From: an uncultured Clostridia bacterium
GTDB taxonomy: Bacteria; Bacillota; Clostridia; Christensenellales; Borkfalkiaceae
Length of the DNA: 39,740 nucleotides
NCBI GenBank assembly: GCA_947629485.1
Contig: CANRDX010000013.1
Location: 1 to 39,740, forward strand
Direction of reading: 5' to 3'
The notes under the pieces are model-generated. The model was not told the DNA's origin, did not search any database, and was given only the letters and a program-made list of their open reading frames with translations. Positions 6,870-15,006 of this stretch are shown piece by piece (the stretch's first letter is position 1; each line of letters starts with the position of its first letter). Made by a program: the position numbers and the translations under genes.

Positions 6870-7874
6870 ATGAAGAAAAAACTTTGGCTCATCCTGCTCG
6901 CGACCACGAGCATGTTCTGCCTCGTCTTCGGCATCTCCGCTTGCGACGACAAGAGCGGCGGGTACACAATGCACACGCATTCATTCACAAACTTTGTTTA
7001 CAACAACGACGCAACTTGCACCGAGGACGGCACGGAGACCGAAGTATGCACCTGCGGCGCAAAAGGTGGAATTCGCACTAAGTCGGGCACCGCACTCGGG
7101 CACGATATCAAGCCCCTCCCCGCAAAAGAAGCGACTTGTTCTGAGAACGGCTATTCCGCCCACAACGGTTGTTCGCGTTGCGGATACACCGAGGAAACAC
7201 CCGAATACACAGAGGCGCTTCACATCAAGTATGAATTGAACGATAAAGGGACGGCTTATACCGTAGAGGATTTAGACAACTCCTGTACGGATCAAGAAGT
7301 AGCCATACCAAAATTCTATAAAGGTCTCCCCGTGACCTCGATCGGAAATTCTGCGTTCTCTTATTGCAGAGAGCTGACGAACGTAACGATTGGGAACTAT
7401 GTGACCACGATTGGACTTAACGCGTTCTTTGAATGTAGCGGACTGCAAAATGTTATATGGAATGCAGAAAACTGCATCCGCGGGGGGACATACCTCGGCT
7501 CTTATGGAACAGCTTTCATAAATTGCACAAATCTGAACTCCGTAACCTTCGGAGAAAATGTCAAGACGATTCCCGCATATACTTTCTCACATTGCAGTAA
7601 GCTGACGAGCGTGACGATCGGGGCTAACGTCATCTCGATCGAATATGCGGCGTTCGAGGATTGCAGCGGGTTGAAAACGATTTACTATCAAGGACCCGCC
7701 GTTGTATGGGAAAATATTCCCATTGCTAACAACAACACGGACCTCACTTCCGCTACATGTTACTACTTTACCGAGGACAAACCGACGGCGGAGGAGTGGG
7801 CGGAATGGGACTATTGGTGGCACTACGACCCCGAAACGAACGAGCCGACGCCGTGGATAAAAGAAAATCAATGA
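6870..7874 (+). CDS. BspA-like leucine-rich repeat lipoprotein
   Basis: A 334-residue protein starting at ATG 6870, with AAGGAG 6 nt upstream. A lipoprotein signal peptide ends in the lipobox GISAC. Next come two Cys-rich repeats of the type CTEDGTETEVCTCG / CSENGYSAHNGCSRCG, common in gut Clostridia surface proteins. Then follow LRR_5/BspA-type repeats (IGNSAFSYCRELTNVTIG, IGLNAFFECSGLQNV, IPAYTFSHCSKLTSVTIG) and an acidic, Trp-rich tail. It is probably anchored outside the membrane and involved in binding or adhesion; the ligand is unknown. It is preceded by a structured RNA with a terminator and flanked by near-identical repeats on both sides. It resembles the gene at 38470-39582. Confidence 0.85.
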   Translation: MKKKLWLILLATTSMFCLVFGISACDDKSGGYTMHTHSFTNFVYNNDATCTEDGTETEVCTCGAKGGIRTKSGTALGHDIKPLPAKEATCSENGYSAHNGCSRCGYTEETPEYTEALHIKYELNDKGTAYTVEDLDNSCTDQEVAIPKFYKGLPVTSIGNSAFSYCRELTNVTIGNYVTTIGLNAFFECSGLQNVIWNAENCIRGGTYLGSYGTAFINCTNLNSVTFGENVKTIPAYTFSHCSKLTSVTIGANVISIEYAAFEDCSGLKTIYYQGPAVVWENIPIANNNTDLTSATCYYFTEDKPTAEEWAEWDYWWHYDPETNEPTPWIKENQ

Positions 7875-7881
7875 GCCGTTT

Positions 7882-7910
7882 GCGCCCGAGGTCCCCTCGG
7901 GCGCTTTTTT
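7882..7910 (+). terminator. Terminator of the BspA-like lipoprotein gene
   Basis: A 10-bp stem GCGCCCGAGG (7882-7891) with its complement (7895-7904), a 3-nt loop and six T residues. Confidence 0.85.
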
Positions 7911-7980
7911 CAGAACGCTTTTAGAATGCTTTTTAGACCGCCGAGACGGATACCATGCCCGCATTCGACGTGACAGGGGG

Positions 7981-8400
7981 CACTTGGCGCCCCCTTTGAG
8001 GGTCGCAAAACGCATTTCTGCACATCGGCACGGTGTGCCGTGTGCGCGTTTTGCGAGAAGTAGAGCGCATTTGCAGCGCGAACGGTGACCGAACGCGGGG
8101 TTCTACCCGCGTGAGACAGCTGTCGAGGCAAAGCCGAGACTGAGGGGGTGTCACTCCCTTCGTTAAAACACCCCTTCCGTCACTCGCGTTGCTCGTGCCA
8201 CCCACCCCTCAAAGGGGTAGGCAAGAATAAGGTGATACTTCGACTTCGCTCAGTATGACCATTTAGAAGCCTTCCCCCCTCGGGGGGAAGGTGTCGCGGC
8301 GAAGCCGTGACGAATGAGGGTCATATTAGTAGCCAACCCCCATCAGTCACCTGCGGTGACAGCTTCCCCCGTAGACGGGGGAAGCCCCCCCCTTCAAACA
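7981..8400. repeat. Second copy of the lipoprotein-flanking repeat
   Basis: This matches 6271-6560 in order and orientation (same sequence from CACTTGGCGCCCCCTTTGAG to the AGTCACC...GGTGACAG unit), with only scattered substitutions. It is interrupted by an extra element at 8003-8117. No gene is visible in 7911-8478. Confidence 0.75.
8003..8117. mobile_element. Palindromic small element inserted in the repeat
   Basis: About 115 bp present here but absent from the otherwise matching repeat at 6271-6560, so an empty and an occupied site can be compared. Its first half folds into a nested hairpin: CGCAAAACGC pairs with GCGTTTTGCG, and inside it GGCAC-ggt-GTGCC. A related copy lies at 36864-37029. 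No coding capacity is seen. Confidence 0.6.
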
Positions 8401-8478
8401 AGCGAGAGCTTTGGTGTAATTTTATTTTTCTTGCTTAAAATGAATTTCATCGTGTTACAATATATATGAGGTGATTTC

Positions 8479-9201
8479 ATGTATTCCTATTTTCTCTTCC
8501 TGCTTATCCTCATTCCCTTTTTGGCGCTCTCGGCGTATGCGAGCGCGAAGGTGCACACGACGTTCGCAAAATACGACCGCGTGCCCAATTCTTCCCGCAT
8601 GACGGGCTACGATACCGCCGTGCGGCTCATGCGGAACCGCGGCGTCAACGATATTTCCGTGGGAAGGATCCGCGGGGCGCTTTCCGACCACTATAACCCC
8701 GCAAAGAAGATTGTCAACCTCTCGGAGAGCACCTACGGCTCTGCCTCCGTCGCGGCGGTCGCAGTGGCGGCGCACGAAGTGGGACACGTCATGCAAAAGA
8801 AAAAGGGCTATGTGCCCTATAAGATCCGCAACGTCCTCGTCCCCCTTGCGAACATCGGCTCGCGGCTCGCCCTTCCCCTCATCATCATCGGGATCTTTCT
8901 CGATCTCTTCCTCACGTCCACCCGCGCGATCTCGGCGGGGCAGGTGCTCATGTACATCGGGATCGGGCTATACGGCGCCGCCGTGCTCTTCATGCTCGTC
9001 ACGCTCCCCGTGGAGTTCAACGCCTCCCGCCGCGCAAGAAAAATGCTCATAGAGGACGGCATTCTGCATAAAGAAGAGGCGGTCGGGGTGAAGAAAGTCC
9101 TCTCCGCGGCGGCTCTTACTTACGTCGCCTCCATGCTCATCTCCCTCATCTACTTTTTGCGTTTTCTCTTCATCATCCTCGCGCAGACGAGAAGACAATA
9201 A
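8479..9201 (+). CDS. yugP: Neutral zinc metallopeptidase, YugP family
   Basis: A 240-residue membrane protein of the Zn_peptidase_2 family. An N-terminal membrane helix (about 2-22) is followed by the conserved start of the domain (KYDRVPNSSRMTGYDTAVRLM), the zinc-binding HEVGH motif (about residues 97-101) and three further hydrophobic segments (about 121-145, 151-175, 209-235). AGGTG 5 nt before ATG supports the start. A possible promoter is TTGCTT (8431-8436) and TACAAT (8456-8461), but the 19-bp spacer is long. The physiological substrate of this family is not established. Transcription ends at a strong hairpin shared with the convergent ddl gene. Confidence 0.88.
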   Translation: MYSYFLFLLILIPFLALSAYASAKVHTTFAKYDRVPNSSRMTGYDTAVRLMRNRGVNDISVGRIRGALSDHYNPAKKIVNLSESTYGSASVAAVAVAAHEVGHVMQKKKGYVPYKIRNVLVPLANIGSRLALPLIIIGIFLDLFLTSTRAISAGQVLMYIGIGLYGAAVLFMLVTLPVEFNASRRARKMLIEDGILHKEEAVGVKKVLSAAALTYVASMLISLIYFLRFLFIILAQTRRQ

Positions 9202-9217
9202 CACGCTCCGTAAACGG

Positions 9218-9254
9218 CGGCTCCGTTCCTTTGTGGGAACGGAGCCGTTTTATT
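9218..9254. terminator. Bidirectional terminator between yugP and ddl
   Basis: A 12-bp stem (CGGCTCCGTTCC, 9218-9229, with 9236-9247), a 6-nt loop and a T-rich run after it. The overlap with the end of ddl and an AAAC run before it suggest use from both sides. Confidence 0.8.
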
Positions 9255-10335
9255 ATCTTCCCTTCTTCCCCGAAAAGACCTTCCCTTCGAGGATCCCCGA
9301 GACGAGCACTTCCTTCTCCTTATCTTCCGCCGCGCGCGCCTCCCGAATGAGGGAGAGGAGAAACTCCCTGTTCTTTGTGAGGGTATCGCCGAACAGGTAG
9401 CACGCGAGCGACCCCGGGACGGTGTTCAGCTCGTTGAAATATACGTCTTCTCCGACGACGAGGAAGTCCGCCCGCACGACCCCTCTTCCCCCGAACGTCT
9501 CATAGATGAGCGCGGTATATTCGCGGATCCTGCATGCGACCGCCTCGGGAAGATCCGCGGGAATGCGATGTTTCGCCGCCCTGCCCTCGTATTTCTCCGA
9601 AAAGGAGAGGATCTCCCCTTCCGAAAAGACTTCTTCGAGGGGGGAAAGCTCGGTGCGTCCTCCCGCGTTCCGCGCCGCGCAGTTGATATCGCGCTTGCCC
9701 TCGAAATATTCCTCGACGAGAACGCGGTCGTCGAAGCGGAAGGCGCCCGCAAGCGCCTCGAAAAGCCCCTCCCTGTCCTTCACCACCTTGATCCCGATGC
9801 TCGATCCCAGCCGCGCAGGTTTCACGACGAGGGGATACCCGAGCGCCTCCGCCTGCTCCTGCGCCCTCTCTTTCCATGTGGTCTCATAGAGGAAGAAGCC
9901 GCGCGCCGTCGGGATCCTGAGGCCACGCAGGGCGATCTTTGAGAGCGTTTTATCCATAAAGACCGCGGACATGGGTACGTCGGGCGAGGCGGAAGCGATG
10001 CGATACCAGCGGAGAAGCGCGGAGAGGGTGCCGTCCTCCCCCATGCCGCCGTGACAGCAGTTGAGCGCGGCGAAAACGGTGATCTTTTTGCGACGCTTGC
10101 CATAGAGCAGGCACCCTTCCCCGAAGAAAACGGGCTTTGCGGGCGGCAGCGCGCCCTTTCTGAACTGCGCGGGGCTTAAAAACTTCCCCGTGACCATTCC
10201 CCCCTCGGGCGGAAGGTAGACGGGCACGACGCGGAGATCGCCCGTCCGCAGGAGATTGACGGCGTACAGCCCCGTGATCACGGAGATCTCCCTCTCGTTC
10301 GATCTTCCTCCGAAAAAAACGGCGACGGTCTGCAT
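9253..10335 (-). CDS. ddl: D-alanine--D-alanine ligase
   Basis: A 360-residue ATP-grasp ligase that joins two D-alanines for the peptidoglycan stem peptide. Family landmarks are FFGGRSNEREIS near the N terminus, NCCHGGMGEDGTLSALL, the ATP-binding KPARLGSSIGIKVV, VVRADF, and the active-site FNELNTVPGSLACYLF. GGAGG lies 9 nt before the ATG. It is the last gene of the tsaE-to-ddl operon, 67 bp after murF, whose product uses D-Ala-D-Ala. The N-terminal region contains a 30-40 residue insertion compared with short Ddl enzymes, which is within family range. Confidence 0.93.
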   Translation of the reverse strand: MQTVAVFFGGRSNEREISVITGLYAVNLLRTGDLRVVPVYLPPEGGMVTGKFLSPAQFRKGALPPAKPVFFGEGCLLYGKRRKKITVFAALNCCHGGMGEDGTLSALLRWYRIASASPDVPMSAVFMDKTLSKIALRGLRIPTARGFFLYETTWKERAQEQAEALGYPLVVKPARLGSSIGIKVVKDREGLFEALAGAFRFDDRVLVEEYFEGKRDINCAARNAGGRTELSPLEEVFSEGEILSFSEKYEGRAAKHRIPADLPEAVACRIREYTALIYETFGGRGVVRADFLVVGEDVYFNELNTVPGSLACYLFGDTLTKNREFLLSLIREARAAEDKEKEVLVSGILEGKVFSGKKGR

Positions 10336-10402
10336 AAAAAAATACCTCCGAAGAATTTTTTCTTCTTTGGTACTTCCGTCGTTCTGTTCGCAAGAAAAGA
10401 AA

Positions 10403-11992
10403 TTACAGGTATTTATCGGGAAGGTCGTTCAAAAAAAGCACGGCGTCGCCCGGGGCGATCTCGGCGGCAAGCGCCTCCTGCGCTTTTTTGAGCGTGGGCA
10501 CGATTTTGAGTTTCTTGTCGTCGCCGCCCGCGGCAAGATAGCCCTGCCGAACGGAGAGGATGAGCGTCTCGCCCACGAGGATCACGCCGTCCAAACCCGC
10601 AAGCGTCGCCCCGATCGCGGCGTTCTCCTTCTCTTCGAGTTCCCCAAGCTCCACAAGCCCGGGCGTGACCACAAACTTTTTCCCCGAAAACAGCTTCAAC
10701 GTCTCCACCGCGTCGCGCGCGCCCATCACGTTGGAATTATAGGAATCGTCGAGAATATGCACCGCGTTCACCTCGATGTGTTCGAGGCGGTGCGGCACGG
10801 GTTCGAGAGAAGGGACGGCGGCAACGACGTCCTCGAACGCCATGCCGAGCATAACGCAGAGCGCGGCCGCAAGCGCGATGTCCTCCGCCGCGTGCCGCCC
10901 CAGAAGGGGCGTATGAATGTGCGCTTGGTTTTCGCCGATGTGAAGCTCGAAATCCGTTCCCTCGGCGGTGCAGACGATATCCGTGGCGGAAAATTCCCGC
11001 CCTTCGACGAGCGCGCCCTCCTTTGCGAGGCTGTTCGCCGTCGCCCCGAGGACGACCTTCTCCGCCCGCTTTGCGAGCACGCCCTTTTCGCGCACGATCG
11101 TGGCGAGGCTGCCGAACGTTTCGAGATGCTGTGCGCAGATCCCCGTCACCACGGCGTATTTTGGGCATACCATGTCGCAAAGCTCCGCGATATCTCCCGT
11201 CTGTCTCGCGCCCATTTCGGCGAGAAAGATATCGCAGTCCAGCCCGCCTTTGGCGACGCACCGCGCGATCCCGATAGGCGTGTTGAAGGAGGCGGGCGTC
11301 GCGATGACGCGGTATTTTGCAGAGAGCATCTTCGCCGCGAAATGTTTGACGCTCGTCTTTGCGAAGGAACCCGTAATGCCGACTTTGATGCAGTCGCTCT
11401 CGGCGAGCATCTTCTTCGCGCGGGCGAGAAAGCGGCGGTTGCGCGGGTTCTCATAGAGCTTCATCGCACGGTTCGCCGCAGCGAGGATCGCGGGGAAGGC
11501 GAGGGGCGCGAGGGAAAGCGGAACGGCGCGCAGGAGCGCCCTTGCCACGGGTGTTGCGATCGCCTCCGCCGCAAAATACAGCCCCACGTCCACGCCGAAC
11601 AGGATCGCCGCCGTAAAGAACACATAGCACACGGAGAGCCGTTTCGCGCGATTGGTGTATCGGAAGGGCACTTTGAGCGCGTGGCGGAAGGAATAGGCGA
11701 AGAGCACGCACATTCCCGCACAGCCTGCGGTCGCGACGAGGCGGGCGATCTCCGCGCCCGCGAAGGAAAAGCACAGCGAGAGGAGCGCCGCGATCAAGAC
11801 GAGCGCGAGCGTGAGCAGGGAATATCTCTTTCGGAGCACGTTCCCCTTTTTATAGAACCAGCGCCACATCGAGCGGCCGCTGTACGTTTCCTGCTGTAAA
11901 ATGCCGAGAAGGGGCTGCGCCGTCAAAAAGAAGAAGACGGCGAGCAAGACTGCATGCGCGGCGGCTATGGGAAACGCTTCACTCATTGGCAT
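10403..11992 (-). CDS. murF: MurF-type Mur ligase with N-terminal membrane domain
   Basis: A 529-residue protein. Residues 1 to about 175 carry about five hydrophobic segments (roughly 8-30, 58-78, 82-100, 118-140, 146-172), so it is membrane-anchored. The rest is a Mur ligase: ATP loop GITGSFAKTS (205-214), SFNTPIG, AEMGARQTGDI, HLETFG, and the C-terminal part with LDDSYNSNP-like LDDSYNSNV and TPGLVELG. Its place next to ddl points to addition of D-Ala-D-Ala to UDP-MurNAc-tripeptide. ATG 11992 is chosen because GGAGG stands 9 nt upstream; it overlaps the end of the hydrolase gene. The loop has Ala where Mur ligases usually have Gly before the Lys. A related Mur ligase, such as a MurT-like one, is less likely. 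Confidence 0.8.
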   Translation of the reverse strand: MPMSEAFPIAAAHAVLLAVFFFLTAQPLLGILQQETYSGRSMWRWFYKKGNVLRKRYSLLTLALVLIAALLSLCFSFAGAEIARLVATAGCAGMCVLFAYSFRHALKVPFRYTNRAKRLSVCYVFFTAAILFGVDVGLYFAAEAIATPVARALLRAVPLSLAPLAFPAILAAANRAMKLYENPRNRRFLARAKKMLAESDCIKVGITGSFAKTSVKHFAAKMLSAKYRVIATPASFNTPIGIARCVAKGGLDCDIFLAEMGARQTGDIAELCDMVCPKYAVVTGICAQHLETFGSLATIVREKGVLAKRAEKVVLGATANSLAKEGALVEGREFSATDIVCTAEGTDFELHIGENQAHIHTPLLGRHAAEDIALAAALCVMLGMAFEDVVAAVPSLEPVPHRLEHIEVNAVHILDDSYNSNVMGARDAVETLKLFSGKKFVVTPGLVELGELEEKENAAIGATLAGLDGVILVGETLILSVRQGYLAAGGDDKKLKIVPTLKKAQEALAAEIAPGDAVLFLNDLPDKYL

Positions 11993-12686
11993 TGTAAAAT
12001 TCCTCCACCGCAAGCTGTACGGCAAGCGGATCATCAAGGTGGGCGAAGTGCCCGCAGCCCTTCAAAATCACAAGGCGGGAACCCCTCACCGCCCCATTCA
12101 GGATACGAGCGGAAGAGAGCGGGGTCTCCCTGTCCCGATCGCCGCAGAGGAAGAGAACGGGCCGCCTTATCTTCGCGGCGTCCTCCCTTAGATCCTCGTT
12201 GACGATCTTCTTATAGCTCTCCCGCATGACAGGGGAGAGCGCGCGGTATTCTTCGCTCCCGAAATGCGCCTCCGCAAAGCGCGGCGCGATCTTTTTCACG
12301 AGGCGGTAGCTCTTCACGCGGAGGCGGTAGCGCACCGTCCGCTTGGGGACGATCCCCGCGCAGCCGACGATGGCGGCGCGCTCGAAGATATCCCCGCGGG
12401 AGAGGAGTTTGAGCGTCACCCTCCCGCCGAAGGAGTGCGCCAAAACGAGGGGCTTTTCGAGATGAAGAAGGCCGAGCGCCCGCGCCGTCCAGTCGGCATA
12501 GTCGGAAACGGAATACGGCTCCGTGAGCGCGTCCGCCCCACCCATGCCCGGGAAGTCGATCGCGGTAACGCGGTAGAATCTGGAAAAATACGCTATCTGC
12601 GGGTAGAAACTTTCTTTTGAGGAGAGGTAGCCGTGCAGCATCAAAAGGTCTCTTCCCTCCCCTCTTTGCAGATACGAAAGCCCCAC
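11979..12686 (-). CDS. Alpha/beta-fold hydrolase
   Basis: A 235-residue alpha/beta hydrolase. The oxyanion region LHGYLSSKESF, the nucleophile elbow AHSFGGRV with Ser, the acid CGDRD, and the His in GCGHFAHLDDP form a complete catalytic triad. There is no signal peptide, so it is cytoplasmic. Its substrate cannot be told from sequence; esterase or lipase-like activity is the family default. It lies between rimI (adjacent, no gap) and murF (overlap of 14 bp), so it belongs to the same transcript. Confidence 0.85.
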   Translation of the reverse strand: MGLSYLQRGEGRDLLMLHGYLSSKESFYPQIAYFSRFYRVTAIDFPGMGGADALTEPYSVSDYADWTARALGLLHLEKPLVLAHSFGGRVTLKLLSRGDIFERAAIVGCAGIVPKRTVRYRLRVKSYRLVKKIAPRFAEAHFGSEEYRALSPVMRESYKKIVNEDLREDAAKIRRPVLFLCGDRDRETPLSSARILNGAVRGSRLVILKGCGHFAHLDDPLAVQLAVEEFYNANE

Positions 12687-13118
12687 TCAAAGCTCCTTCA
12701 TCATGACGATGGCGTCCTCCCCGTCGGGATAGTAGCGGCTGCGGCAGTACAGCCCGCGGAACCCGCTTTTGAGATACAGGATCTGCGCGGCGGCGTTGGA
12801 GACGCGCACCTCCAAAAATATGCGGCGCGCCCCCTTCGCGCGGGCGATGGAGATGAGATCTTCGAGGATCGCCCTCCCCCTTCCGCAGCGGCGATACATT
12901 TCCCTCACCGCGATCAGCTGGATCTCTGCATCCTCGCACACGACGCTCACGCCGCCGTATGCGGCGAGCGTCCCGTTCTCCTCCAAAACAACGCCGTAAA
13001 ACCGATCGGAGAGAAAGCTCTCCGCGAGCAATCTGCGGCTCCACGGGTCGGAAAAGCACTCCTCTTCGAGCGCGGCGATGCCGTCGATATCGTTCATCGT
13101 CCAAGCTCTGCCGTTCAT
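12687..13118 (-). CDS. rimI: Ribosomal-protein-alanine N-acetyltransferase RimI
   Basis: A 143-residue GNAT acetyltransferase. Motif A with the acetyl-CoA loop reads RRCGRGRAILEDLI. The segment ARRIFLEVRVSNAAAQILYLKSGFR is characteristic of RimI, and the final YYPDGEDAIVMMKEL also fits. It acetylates protein N termini, classically ribosomal protein S18. Its ATG overlaps the TGA of tsaB (ATGA), as is common in tsaE-tsaB-rimI operons. Confidence 0.9.
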   Translation of the reverse strand: MNGRAWTMNDIDGIAALEEECFSDPWSRRLLAESFLSDRFYGVVLEENGTLAAYGGVSVVCEDAEIQLIAVREMYRRCGRGRAILEDLISIARAKGARRIFLEVRVSNAAAQILYLKSGFRGLYCRSRYYPDGEDAIVMMKEL

Positions 13119-13714
13119 CTCCCCTCCTCCGCGTTGGATCTCCGCAGGTAGAGCGCGGAGAGAAGTTCGGCGCTCCCCGCGCGATGAAACAGCGCGCTTG
13201 CGGCGCGTTCAAGCCCGAGCGCGGCGTCCGCGCACTCTGCGGGAAAGCCGATCGCTCCCCCCGCGACCGCGGGCGCGCCCGTCTTTTGCATGAGGGAAAG
13301 GATCTCTTCCGAAGAATAATATCCGCGTGCAAGGCTCGCCGCGCCGTAACCTTCGGCATAGAGAAACCCGTGACCCGCGTCGACGACGGCGATCTTATCC
13401 TCTCTCTCGTCAGCATATGCGAGCGCGTCGAAAGAGGTGAGGGCAAGGGCGGGCTTTGCGGAAGCGAAGCACAGCCCCTTGACCGCCGAGATCCCGATCC
13501 GTATCCCCGTGAACGAGCCGGGGCCGACCACGCACGCGATCATCTCGCAGTCACGAAGGGAAAGTTCCGCGCGCGCGAGAACGCCGTCAAGCTCGGGAAA
13601 AAGACGGACGGAGTGCTGCATGGCGCAGTCCTCCGAAAAGTGGACGCGCTTTTCGCCGTTCACGGCGACGATGGTGAGCGCCTTCGCGCTCGTATCTATG
13701 GCAAGAAATTTCAA
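13115..13714 (-). CDS. tsaB: tRNA threonylcarbamoyladenosine biosynthesis protein TsaB
   Basis: A 199-residue protein of the TsaB/YeaZ family: KFLAIDTSAKALT near the N terminus, the ELSLRDCEMIACVVGPGSFTGIRIG block, KGLCFASAKP and VVDAGHGFLYAEGY. TsaB is the non-catalytic partner that helps TsaD make t6A at position 37 of ANN-decoding tRNAs. No ATG is available; the start is taken as TTG at 13714, which overlaps the TGA of tsaE (TTGA). The frame is open further upstream but that part is out-of-frame tsaE. tsaD is not in the window. Confidence 0.9.
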   Translation of the reverse strand: MKFLAIDTSAKALTIVAVNGEKRVHFSEDCAMQHSVRLFPELDGVLARAELSLRDCEMIACVVGPGSFTGIRIGISAVKGLCFASAKPALALTSFDALAYADEREDKIAVVDAGHGFLYAEGYGAASLARGYYSSEEILSLMQKTGAPAVAGGAIGFPAECADAALGLERAASALFHRAGSAELLSALYLRRSNAEEGR

Positions 13715-14106
13715 AATTCGATCTCCCGTACGCCTTCTTCGCCCGAGATCTTCACGACCTTTGCCCCCGCGGGAAGAAGCCCCGCGATGTTTTCGCTCCA
13801 TTCGATGATACAAACGCCCCGCCCGAAGTAGTCCGCAAGCCCCAGCCCGAGCGCCTGCGCCTCGCTCTCGACGCGGTAGCAATCGAAATGAAACACGCGC
13901 CCGCCGTATTCGTTCACATAGGCATATGTCGGGCTTGTGACCTCATCCGAGATACCCATGCCCGCGATCATACCCTTCGCGAGAATGGTTTTCCCCGCGC
14001 CCATTTCTCCTTTGAGAAGCACGACGTCGAAGGGGGAAAGCCCCTTCGCGTACTCCTTTGCCCATAAAAAAGTCTCCCGTTCGGAGTGTGAAACAAACAC
14101 AGCCAT
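13711..14106 (-). CDS. tsaE: tRNA threonylcarbamoyladenosine biosynthesis ATPase TsaE
   Basis: A 131-residue P-loop ATPase: ERETFLWAKEYAKGL, Walker A LKGEMGAGKTILAKG, the SPTYAYVNEY motif, HFDCYRV, and CIIEWSENI. It works with TsaB and TsaD in t6A synthesis. ATG 14106 starts the conserved part. There is no ribosome binding site, and the promoter TTGCCA-17-TATAAT predicts transcription beginning only about 3 nt before it, so the operon transcript is nearly leaderless. It is the first gene of the tsaE-tsaB-rimI-hydrolase-murF-ddl operon. Confidence 0.92.
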   Translation of the reverse strand: MAVFVSHSERETFLWAKEYAKGLSPFDVVLLKGEMGAGKTILAKGMIAGMGISDEVTSPTYAYVNEYGGRVFHFDCYRVESEAQALGLGLADYFGRGVCIIEWSENIAGLLPAGAKVVKISGEEGVREIEF

Positions 14107-14108
14107 AC

Positions 14109-14144
14109 GAGAGATATTATACCGCATGGAAAGAAATTTGGCAA
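14109..14144 (-). promoter_or_regulatory. Promoter of the tsaE-ddl operon
   Basis: -35 TTGCCA (14139-14144), 17 bp, -10 TATAAT (14116-14121), predicted +1 at 14109, 3 nt before the tsaE ATG. Confidence 0.65.
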
Positions 14145-14166
14145 GAAGAATCAAGAAGAATTTTTC

Positions 14167-14204
14167 CGCGCGAGAGCCGCCCAGAATGGGACGGCTCTCG
14201 CGCG
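14167..14204 (-). terminator. GC-rich hairpin after ribU
   Basis: A 13-bp perfect stem (CGCGCGAGAGCCG, 14167-14179 with 14192-14204) immediately downstream of the ribU stop codon. There is no T tract on the minus strand side, so its strength as a terminator is uncertain. Confidence 0.55.
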
Positions 14205-14208
14205 ATCT

Positions 14209-14817
14209 TCACGAATTTTTTTCCTTTTTCGCCGCGCCCCTTCCCACGCGCCGTTCCGTCGCCCGAATGAGCCTCGAAAGCGGCTTATAGACGAGAAAGA
14301 CGAGAAGGCTCACCGCAACGCCCTTTATCGCGTTGAAGGCGAGCACATACGCCCAGAGCGAGGAGAAAAACTCCCCCGCCGCGCTTCCCACGAAGAAGGG
14401 GAAGTTGATGTAGCGGTTGACGGGAAGGCTCACCGCAATTTGCAAAATGCAGGCGGCGACAAGATATAGAGCGACCCACCATCTGCCCTTCTTGAAGCGG
14501 TACGCGATGGACGGAATGAAAACGTACGCCGCCGACATGATAAAGTTCGCAAGTTCCCCCACGCCGCCCGAAGAGGACTTCGCAAGGCACAAAAGCTCCT
14601 TCACGCCGATGGAGAAGACCGCCTCGACAGGTCCGAAGATGAACCCTTCGATCATGAAAAAGACGTTGGCGAAGTCGAGCTTCAAAAAGGGCGCCGCGGG
14701 GAAAATGGGGAATTCGAGAAAGGTGACGACGAACGCAAGCGCCGTAAAGAGCGCCATATACGCGATGTGCGTCGCCGAAAAGTGAGACCTTAAAACCTGC
14801 TTCGTTTTTTCCTTCAT
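14209..14817 (-). CDS. ribU: Riboflavin ECF transporter S component RibU
   Basis: A 202-residue integral membrane protein with about five to six hydrophobic segments. The N-terminal ALFTALAFVVTFLEFPIFP, PFLKLDFANVFFMIEGFIFGP and VKELLCLAKSSSGGVGELANF are typical of RibU, and the FMN riboswitch directly upstream makes riboflavin the expected substrate. It would work with a shared ECF energising module encoded elsewhere. The start is ATG 14817 with AGAGG 7 nt upstream. The charged tail (RRVGRGAAKKEKNS) fits the positive-inside rule. It is transcribed from a promoter at 15016-15051 and ends at a GC-rich hairpin before tsaE. Confidence 0.9.
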   Translation of the reverse strand: MKEKTKQVLRSHFSATHIAYMALFTALAFVVTFLEFPIFPAAPFLKLDFANVFFMIEGFIFGPVEAVFSIGVKELLCLAKSSSGGVGELANFIMSAAYVFIPSIAYRFKKGRWWVALYLVAACILQIAVSLPVNRYINFPFFVGSAAGEFFSSLWAYVLAFNAIKGVAVSLLVFLVYKPLSRLIRATERRVGRGAAKKEKNS

Positions 14818-14852
14818 AAGAATACCTCTTGCATTTTTTCGGATATTCTTTG

Positions 14853-14881
14853 AAAAAAAAGCCCCGCAAAAAAAGCGGGGC
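14853..14881 (-). terminator. Expression-platform terminator of the FMN riboswitch
   Basis: GCCCCGC and its complement (14875-14881 with 14861-14867) separated by seven T, followed by eight T on the minus strand. It lies between the aptamer and the ribU ribosome binding site. Confidence 0.88.
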
Positions 14882-14891
14882 GGAAATTTTT

Positions 14892-15006
14892 TGCCATCTT
14901 TTCTCATCCGGACTATACCGTCGGTACGGGAATCGCACCCGTTCGGGAAGCGCACGCTTCTTCGCAGACTTTACTGCCGGTGGAGACTTTCACTCCGCCC
15001 CAAAGA
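14892..15006 (-). promoter_or_regulatory. FMN riboswitch (RFN element)
   Basis: Read on the minus strand the conserved RFN blocks occur in order: GGGGCGGAGTGAAAG, CCACCGGCAGTA, a variable stem, GGGTGCGATTCCCG, ACCGACGGTATAGTCCGGAT and GAGAAAAGATGG. FMN binding should favour the downstream terminator. GGGGCGGA of the aptamer 5' strand (14994-15001) is perfectly complementary to TCCGCCCC at the start of the terminator (14877-14884), which gives a ready antiterminator when FMN is absent. Confidence 0.95.

Noticed and set aside
10256..11899. A 547-codon open frame on the plus strand opposite murF
   Set aside because: Its composition is Arg/Gly/His-rich, it lacks start signals and recognisable motifs, and it lies wholly antisense to murF and ddl. 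GC-rich codon use in the minus-strand genes creates such frames.
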